A stretch of DNA of 64,000 nucleotides from Ditylenchus dipsaci (lineage: Eukaryota > Nematoda > Chromadorea > Rhabditida > Anguinidae): contig SADC01000020.1 in NCBI GenBank assembly GCA_004194705.1, positions 248,001 to 312,000 on the forward strand, read 5' to 3'. Below are positions 56,701 through 64,000 of the stretch, one piece after another. Each line of letters opens with the position of its first letter. Within the stretch, counting starts at the first letter, position 1. Both the position numbers and the translations under genes were made by a program. The notes beneath the pieces were generated by a model. That model did no database searches, was not told the DNA's origin, and worked only from the letters and a program-made list of their open reading frames with translations.

Positions 56701-59700
56701 ACGTTAATTAGAGGTGGTACCCGGGAAATTCAGAAATTTTTCCTAATTTTTGAACTTCTCTACGGATTTTTCCACTTGGTTTCTAATTAAACAAGAAATC
56801 GAATTTAATTTAAGGTATGGTTTTGTTAGAAACCGAGTTGGAAAATCCGTAAAGCAGTTCAATGATTACGAAAAATTTTGAATTTCCGGGCACCACCTCT
56901 TATTAGCGTTGGCACGCTCCTTTAAAGGGGCATGACCGTGCATTTTGAAAAGTTAGGATGGAGCCAGCAAATTTTACTTACCGTAAAATCTTTAATTTAA
57001 CGGGCAGGAGCAGCCTGTGTCAAATCACATTGTGCCACCGCAAATTGTGCCAAATTCAAATTGTGCCACCGCAAATCGTGCCAAATCAAACTTTACCAGA
57101 ATACCAAAATAAAAGAATGAAAATTTGATGATTTTTACAAAATCAAACAACATCAAAATCGCGGCACGATTTGCGGTGGCACGATTTGATTTTCGCACAA
57201 GTTGCGGTGGCACAATGTGATTTGACGCAGGTTGCTCATGCCCAATTGAAGCCCCCTCCCCTAATTCAAATCGTGTTTTTGGCATTTTGTTTTGGACCCA
57301 CTTTTCGAAAAGTGTTCTCAGGCAAGTTATACCTCATTTTGTAGCTCATCTCACTGGCTACAAAATGAGTGGTAACTTGCGTAAAAGCAGTCTTCAAAAA
57401 ATGGGTCAAAAACGCAATGCCACAAACACGATTTTGAACCAGGGGGGCTTAAATTAGAGGTTTACGGTATTGATGGCTCTAATTAAAAAATAAAAAATGT
57501 CGAACTTTGCAATTAGACTGTTACAACAGGCAATCAAGGACCTTTTTCGATCGCGTAACTTTAGAACCCCAAAGTTTTGATTAATTGAAGTTAATTAATT
57601 GAATTATAGGCCTTTTTTATTAGTAACCAAGTTGAAAAATCCGTGCAGAAGTTTAATGTTTTGGCAAAATTTTTTTGAATGCGGGGGACGATTCAAAACA
57701 GGTGGCCATGACCCTTCAAGTAAAAAACCGAAAATTAGAGTGCTTTTTTAACTGAAATAGATCTACAGGATGGTCCAAAAATTTTCGACACTTTCAAGCC
57801 GCCATAACTTTTGTATAGACTAGACTGAATTCTAGAATTTTGTAAATGGAGTCAAAAACCCGATTTTTGCTTGCCCCCACCCATGTGGTTGAAGCCTTGC
57901 TCATCTAAAAGCCATCCACAATTCAGGACCTAAACCACAGCGGGACCAAGCGAAAATCGTGTTTTACACGCTATATGCTAAACGAAACCGGAGCTCAAAC
58001 TGAGTTGATCTGCGTTTACAGAATTTTGCATTTTGGTCTGAAAAAATATAGCTGTTTAAAAGTGTTAGAAATTCTTGGACCACCCTGTATTATTCCACCT
58101 CATTCCCTAACACATTCCTTTCAGTTTCAATCCCGATAACAATGAGTATGTAGTGAGTCCAGAGCCTGATGTCAATGTTTGCTGCCTGAAAAGTTCCGAT
58201 CAATTTATTGTATTGGCTTCTGATGGATTGACGAACGTTCTGCCGGCGCAAAAAGTTATTTCTCTTCTGAAGAGCTGGACATGAGTGGTAAAAGCTTCCT
58301 GACAAACTTCAAGACGGTAGCTTGATTCCGCGTTTAAATCTTTTTTGTCTTACTCTGTTAATCTTAAGAAAGATGAAAATTTTGAACCTAACCACGCCCA
58401 ATTCCTTCTTCAGTCGACATTCAATCGCTGGGGGTCATTGCGTGCCGATAATGTGTCTGTAATTTGCGTGAGTTTTTTCGATTTGCTGTTCTGCTTTAAA
58501 TGTTGTCATTGATTCTTTTTGTAGGTCAAAATTGACAATGAATTGCTTCCATCTGGTCATCCGAGTGTAGCCACGAGGACTTATTTATGCAGGCTGATTC
58601 GGCTCTCACAGAAAACCCTGCAGCCATGATTCGTGTGACTTCGATCTCAACTCAGCGTCTTTACACTAATCCTGTTCGAGTCGTCTACCAGGGAGCTTTA
58701 GACAGATCGATGCAGCCCTTTCAGCGAATTGCAGCTGTCAATACTATGAGATCTCCGAAGAGAAGCGGTGAGTGCAGCTTGTTAGTTTTGAAAAATAATG
58801 TTGGTTTTCTAGAGGCTGCTTATGTGGGTCCAGGTTTTATTATTCCGGAATCGCCTTGCAGAGACGAAGCTAGCAGGTGCTGTTTTTGTGAGATCTTTTG
58901 TGGTTTTACTAAACAGTGTGCTTCCAAAAAAATGTCATGCTCCTGCCAGTTCTTTTTTACGTGATTGATTGGAAAAACAAGAGAGGGTCCCACCGGGCGT
59001 TTTGTGTAAGAAAAAGGGATGACTAATGCATATTTTGGAGCCTAATTGTTTAGTAAGGCCCTACGTGTCAGCTCTTACGTTTTGTATGTCATCTTAAACT
59101 TTGATTTTAGTGATGAAGAAACTGAGAATCCAGATGAACAGGCTATTTCACAGTTTTCATTTTCGTATCAGGTTAGTCCCCTCTCGTTTGCACTACAAAA
59201 TTTGGCATCTTTCATAATATTTTTAGCATCCGAAGGGAACTCGTCGATCTGTTGTAGAAGACAACGGGCCCAGTACTCCACCTGCAGCTCTGAAATCGGT
59301 ATTAAACAGTATTGCTGGAGTTTGCGTATTAATCCTTCCTTTTAAGGTTATCGAATTGAATGGAGGTGATACTGAAGCCATTGGTGCAGAGTCCATTGGC
59401 ATGCCCACAAGTTTCTTTGTTGAGGCTTCAACTTCTTCCCTCGCTGGTTCTTCTCTTCTTTCGCCTGTAGCTATGTTGGAATCAATTAGAAGCTCTGCAG
59501 CAATATACCGCTCTACCAATTTCATGTCTGGTCCTCGGAGCCTGCCAAACACTCAGTCCTTTGTCCCAGTAATGGACTCAAGTGCCAACCGTTCGTATCT
59601 ACTTGATTCTGTTCCAAGAAGCGTGCCTAATTCTCAAGCCTTCTCTCCATTGCATACGGCTGATGTTACACGTTCTCGCAAGCGTAAGAATGACGTGGAA

Positions 59701-59817
59701 GCCGGTGGTGATGCCAATGGCTTTGGCAGGATTGAGCCGCCTTCGAAGAGAAACCGCATTTGGAATTTCATAAGTGGAATATTCACGAAGAACTCGCCGA
59801 AGGATAATAGTTTGTAG
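53708..59817 (+). CDS. PPM1D: PPM1D/Wip1-like PP2C serine/threonine phosphatase
   Basis: PPM1D is a Mg2+/Mn2+-dependent nuclear phosphatase that reverses ATM/p53 signalling. Visible motifs in order are GGRKYMEDR (53893), YDGHGG, ASEYVRQHLHDNI (54050), SAIRSGFLKTH (55353), DEWPMTASGYP (55457), TAGTTASCAILRDGK and GHVGDSA (55550), LTEDHKPDDKEER, GGSV, RVVW, GPVRRST, PFLAVARALGDFW (to 56018), VVSPEPDVNV and VLASDGLTN (58125), RWGSLRADNVS (58369), then a Ser-rich, basic tail with GPSTPPAALKS and TAG at 59817. Exons are 53708-53845, 53893-54003, 54050-54091, 54143-54178, 55353-55402, 55457-55498, 55550-55718, 55764-55834, 55895-56018, 58125-58316, 58369-58467, 58525-58767, 58813-58876, 59111-59171, 59227-59298 and 59347-59817. 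About seven single-base frame breaks occur. The start exon is not found. Confidence 0.92.
54250..54960. repeat. palindromic repeats filling a PPM1D intron
   Basis: One repeat (54300-54500) is kin to 36440-36840. A palindrome follows at about 54550-54950 with arms around 'aagcttagagtgttagct' and 'ttttagtgaactgaac'. The 1.17-kb intron 54179-55352 separates exons that join in phase. Confidence 0.65.
56085..57470. repeat. cluster of palindromes in the large PPM1D intron
   Basis: Four inverted pairs follow one another: 'tatacacccccactcaagtg' (56090-56575) with a second hairpin inside, 'ggtggtacccgggaaattc' (56710-56910), 'aaattgtgccaccgcaaat' (57025-57235) and a copy of the 38370 MITE (57250-57470). 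No exon is seen here. Confidence 0.7.
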
Positions 59818-61340
59818 ATTAAATTTGTATCTGTTGTTGTCAAAGTTTCTGTCCTTTTCTGATTATTGTTATCTTTGTGGAAAGGGACCATTTGCTGGAT
59901 GTATTGATGTGTGTGATATAAACTATGGTTTGCGATTATTAACTGTCTATCTGGATGACAAGAACATCTTTAAATTTTGTCTTTCGTCAAACACTTTTGT
60001 TTGTAATTGTCTATGTTTTAGAGGTCTAAAGGCGTTAATCTTTTCTTCACTTATACTGTGAGTGGCATCCGTCTAAAGTTGGCGGCTGTAAGTAGTTTCT
60101 CCTGCCAAATTATTCGTTCACCCCATAAAATCGTAAAAAATTTGTTTTCGTCGAATATTTCTTTAACTTTTTCTTTCATTTTTTTAAAGTTATTGGACCA
60201 ACGTATAGCCATGGATCTCAGCTTTCCAACGAGTTATCAACTGACTTTCTGAGACTTCAAAAAGTTGTAGAAAAAAGTTTTTATAGATCGAATCTTTTCA
60301 ACGATTGTATCTGAAGCTTTTCGAAATCTCAGTAAGTCAGTTAATAGTTTGTTAGAAAGCTGGGTTTGACTGGGATCGACAAGCGGAATGAGTACCGGAA
60401 GCTGAGATCCAGGGCTACACGCTGGTATGTAAATGTATAAAAAATTAAAAGATATTCGAGATAAAAACAAATTTTTAAGATTTGGTGAGGTAAAACAATT
60501 ACTTGGTGGGGTAAAACAATTCGAGCCAAATTTAACATACTTATTTTTCGACACTATGTTAACACTTATAGCTCCCTTATTTTTTTTCTGATCTTGTACC
60601 TTACAATTTACAATGCACTACGTAAAACTGTTGCCTGATTCAGATAACTACGTTTAAATTCAGCGATTGTTTCATAAAAAATTTAAAGGGTATTTTTTAA
60701 TAAAAAAATATACTGCACTGTGTTAATTCTCCTACAAAAATAAACAAAATACGCCTTTTGTGAACTCTAATTATTCAAAATGAGTAGTAGAGAAAGCAAC
60801 GTTATTGCAAAAACGGTTTTAATACAGAATCGATTCGTAGGTGATCTCCTACGCATTCCTCATTCACACTATTCATATCTCATATATGGGCAACCGGACA
60901 AAAGACGTTTTAAAATTTTTTTGTCGGGCGACGAAAGACCTTTTTTGGTTTTTTTGTCGCGCGACAAAAGCCCTTTCTTAGTACTTTTTTTGGGCGACAA
61001 AAGCCCCTTTTTTGCTTTTTCGTCGGGCGACAAAAGTCCTTTTCTCATTTTTTTTGCTTTAACACTCCGCCTGTCCGGCGTGATCCATTCATTCAATTAA
61101 ATCGATTATCCAGTTGTTTTCATTTATTTGGTTGTTTTTAAGTTTTGGTTGTCAACCTCAAATCATCTTCAATTGCTACGAACAAGGTGAACCGGCGCCT
61201 TACAGTCGCTATTATGTTTTTTTTCAATGTGCCTCGATTTAGGTGGCAAATGCTTCTGGTCATACTTATGTACTATGAACTATGAACATAATTTCTTTAT
61301 AATCATGGTCGTCTATGTTGTTCGGCTAATAAATTTATAG
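59818..61340. other. no gene seen; repeats at 60180-60430 and 60895-61055
   Basis: The segment 60200-60430 is a relative of the 17810-18015 palindrome. The segment 60895-61055 is a tandem of about 36-bp 'gtcgggcgacaaaagcccttt' units. Its repetitive frames are not genes. Confidence 0.5.
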
Positions 61341-61687
61341 GATTTTGTAAATTTGGACTATGACTTTAAGGCTTGAAATTGAATCACGCCGTTCAATAGC
61401 TCAAAGTGTAGCTAAGAAGTTTCGCTACAACGTAACATTGGGCTGGAGTGAAGAGAGAAAACTGCGTATACAACCACCCGTTGCCTCACAAAACCTAAGA
61501 ATGAATGAATGATCGGTTAAAAAGTCGCCTCGGTTTTCTTGTTGATTTCTCAAGTGTGCTTAATCCCAAAATAGAGCGGCGTATATATAGAGATGCCGGA
61601 TCACCTAGACAACAAGAAATTTCAACAAGAACCAAAAGGAAAAAACTCACGTCAAAAATAGACGCAACTTTTAATACAAAAATGTAG
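61341..61687 (+). CDS. unknown basic protein, last exon cut by a hAT-like MITE
   Basis: A 'tttatag' acceptor precedes DFVNLDYDFK. The next frame gives LEIESRRSIAQSVAKKF and LGWSEERKLRIQPPV. After a one-base shift at 'aatgaatgaatga' it gives LKSRLGFLVDFSSVLNPKI, RRIYRDAGSPRQQ and TKRKKLTSKIDA. The stop TAG (61685-61687) is the first codon of the inserted MITE. The composition is protein-like and basic, and no family is recognised. If the MITE were absent the frame would run about fifteen codons further. Confidence 0.4.
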
Positions 61688-62114
61688 GTTGTTACACAGT
61701 TAACTCGATTTTTCTAAAATTTTGACCTCATTTCTTGTTTTTATGCTACTTTTTTTCTAAAATTTGAGCACGTTACCCCACGTTCGAAGCCTAGAATGTT
61801 GGCTACCCAATGGCATAAAAATTTCTTGGTTTGGTTCATGAAAATACATATATTTTATTGCAAACACTTTCGAATTATTTCGAACTATTTCGAATTAAAA
61901 GTTCGAAAATAATTCGAAATAATTCGAAAGTGTTTGTAATAAAATATTTGCATTTTCGTGAACCAACCAAGAAATTTTTATACCATTTGATAGCCAACAT
62001 TCTAGGCTTTCGAACGTGGGTAACGTGCTCAAAATTTTAGAAAAAAAGTAGCATAAAAAATAAGAAATAAGGTCAAATTTTAGAAAAAATCGAGTTAACT
62101 GTGTAACAACCCTA
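61685..62114. mobile_element. hAT-like palindromic MITE, 8-bp target duplication
   Basis: A perfect 8-bp duplication 'caaaaatg' flanks it (61677-61684 and 62115-62122). The ends 'taggttgttacacagttaac' and the inverse 'gttaactgtgtaacaaccct' are the family termini also seen at 49268-49701. The inside is inverted almost throughout. No gene is evident from 62123 to 62990. Confidence 0.85.
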
Positions 62115-62989
62115 CAAAAATGTTTTTCGCATTTCAAAAAAAAAAATTACGGAAAAAATAAATGGTTCCCCAATTCAAAATTACAAATTGCCATGACTAG
62201 GAAGAGGTCGGGTCCTTTAAAAAAAATACAATTAAAGTAAATCAATGAAAAAATAATAAATAAAATTTGTTTAAATCCTCCATTAGGCCAAAAAATAAGG
62301 AAATATGAGTAAAAATTTTAAAATTCTACTGGAAAAATGTTATTATTTAGCACCCAGTATCTTTTTCAAACCAATACCAATATTTTCGAAAGACACCAAC
62401 CAATATCCCAATACCAATATTAACGCTTTTATTTGATCCAATACCCCAATACCAATATATTGTTCGTTCCCATCTCTAGTTATAAATCACTAATCCGAAA
62501 AAATTTTGAGATTAAAAACGTTAAATATTGGTGATTATGAGAGCATGGAAACAGTGAAAATTGTCGATCGGGATTCAACGGATTTCAGGATCGGGATTCT
62601 GGGGACTGACCGGGCAGGATTTCGGACGGGATGTTGGTTCAAAATCAGCTCGGGTGGGATCGGGATTCCGTCCCGTTTCTGTCTCTAATTCCATGCCGTC
62701 CTACACAGGATGGGATGGAAAAATTTAAATGACTGTCATTAAAGCACACACTCGATGATGAAAAAACGCGTCAGAGTGAACATAGCATTGTGAACGTAAC
62801 CTCAGCGTCTTTTGGCAAATATCGGAACTTTCAGAACTTTTTAGCCACCTCACGAGCCTAAGAGCTTCTAGGATTGACTTACGTTAAGTCTATCAAACAA
62901 AAAAACGCTTTATTTCGCCAATCTGAAAAGCGAAAATCTAAAAAGATTATAATTTAACCATTTCTTCATGATCAGTACTCAGGTCGCCT

Positions 62990-63435
62990 GATCCTCCTGG
63001 TTGAGTAGTTGGTGGACCCAGGTGGTGTACTCAGGTGAGGGATACCAATATGGAGAGTACCTAGGAGGGGAATACCCACGTGGTGGTACTCAAGTGGTGG
63101 TACCAGGTGGGGGAGTACACAGAATGGAGTTACGCAGAAAATAAGTACCGAGGTGGAGAGTACAAAGTGGCCAAAAAGATTCGGAAAAGCGCAGGTTGCT
63201 CCTTGCTCCATCGATTTTCCCGGAAAATAGGTGACAGTAGTTAAGCTACCTGCGAGCTTTTCTATTTAAAACACAGAAGATCTTCATTCAAAACAATATG
63301 AATAATTTGCAGACGAATGAAATTCAAACTTAAACTTTTTCATAATTTTCCGACTTTTTTCGAACCACCCTGTTCACAGGAGGGGGTACCCAAGTGGGAG
63401 AGCCAAGTTTCGGGTACCCAGCAGTCCCTTTTGTC
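62990..63435. repeat. 'gtggtactcaggtggg' repeats, partly inverted
   Basis: Degenerate units of 'gggagtacc' and 'gtggtacccaagtggg' occur at 62990-63180 and 63365-63420. The beginning of this segment may pair with sequence beyond the window. Confidence 0.5.
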
Positions 63436-63696
63436 GGATAGCCATGAGAATGAGCATTATTTTCATACCAAACTCGAAAAAAAAAATATGAAAAATAAGT
63501 GAGAAATAGGGTGTGCATCCAGGGGATCCTCAGGACAATTCTACACAACTCAGGAACCTGTGACCTAGACGACGCTTATATGAAAATCCCTCCTCCCCTT
63601 TAAGAGTGACTTTTACGGGATGCATGTAGCCTAGGTATTGCTGTTATACGGTTGGTTCATCTTTTTTTGACACCAGATAGAAAAAAACAAAAAAAA

Positions 63697-63760
63697 ATAC
63701 AGTCAAGTCTCGATATAAGATACACCCTCGGGACCGGACCAGGTGGCGCTACCATGTCAG
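63697..63760. mobile_element. end of a mariner/pogo-like element
   Basis: The sequence 'tacagtcaagtctcgatata' with 'ccctcgggaccgg' matches the termini at 30699 and 50156. The other end is beyond the window or lost. Nothing else is seen to 64000. Confidence 0.5.
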
Positions 63761-64000
63761 CGAAAAATTAATTTGGAAATAATAGAATTGCGAAAAGGCT
63801 GAATTGCGAAAAAAATACAATTGTTCAAAACTTGGAATTCGTAAAAAATTGAATTTATTTTGAAAAATTTTCGCGAAATTGGGTTTTCGAAAAAAAAGGT
63901 TTGACAAAGATTTGTTTGCTAAATAAATGGTTTGTTTAAAGTTTTCAACAGCGCGTCGCACTTCCAGCTATCTTTTTTTCCGATATATACATATTTTGTA

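Overview
The window is eukaryotic and animal-like. It is AT-rich and gene-poor, with short exons (about 40-470 bp), many introns of only 20-60 bp with plain GT...AG borders, and conserved metazoan proteins: FBXO42, PPM1D/Wip1, glia maturation factor, prohibitin-2 and SF3B4. A secreted Cys-rich gene has a CC...C...C spacing like the nematode DB module, so a nematode is my best guess, held weakly. A 17-base N gap and many single-base frame breaks in otherwise conserved exons point to a draft assembly with small indels.

Layout. From 0.7 to 4.9 kb there is a three-exon gene of unknown function with a Cys-rich tail. Its main intron holds an inverted-repeat element carrying a 3' fragment of the splicing-factor gene SF3B4. 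From 5.5 to 6.5 kb lie a mariner-like MITE and a pogo/Tigger remnant. From 7.7 to 8.9 kb is a broken FLYWCH zinc-finger gene that runs into the gap. From 10 to 18 kb there are mostly palindromic repeats and one MULE-type element with a 9-bp target duplication. From 19.7 to 21.5 kb an inverted-repeat element carries a Ulp1/SENP-type protease gene. From 23.2 to 27.1 kb is the Cys-rich secreted gene, with a full-length hAT transposon (8-bp duplication) in its intron. From 31.7 to 32.7 kb a second MULE-type copy abuts a GMF gene.

From 34.8 to 49.7 kb, on the minus strand, runs an FBXO42 (F-box plus kelch) homologue. Its introns hold a prohibitin-2 3' fragment between inverted repeats and a FLYWCH/MULE transposon with long terminal repeats. 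Its first intron appears to be a hAT-like MITE whose 8-bp target duplication contains CAG|GT. One copy can act as 5' splice site and the other as 3' splice site, which is introner-like birth of an intron. From 53.7 to 59.8 kb, on the plus strand, is a PPM1D (PP2C-delta) homologue, head to head with FBXO42. In vertebrates both gene products dampen p53 signalling. From 61.3 to 62.1 kb a small unknown gene ends at a second hAT-like MITE.

Two themes stand out. Several inverted-repeat elements contain 3' pieces of host-type genes (SF3B4, prohibitin-2, possibly others), a Pack-TIR-like architecture. Many unrelated repeat families also share one build: a short degenerate motif repeated in tandem in each arm, with the arms inverted.
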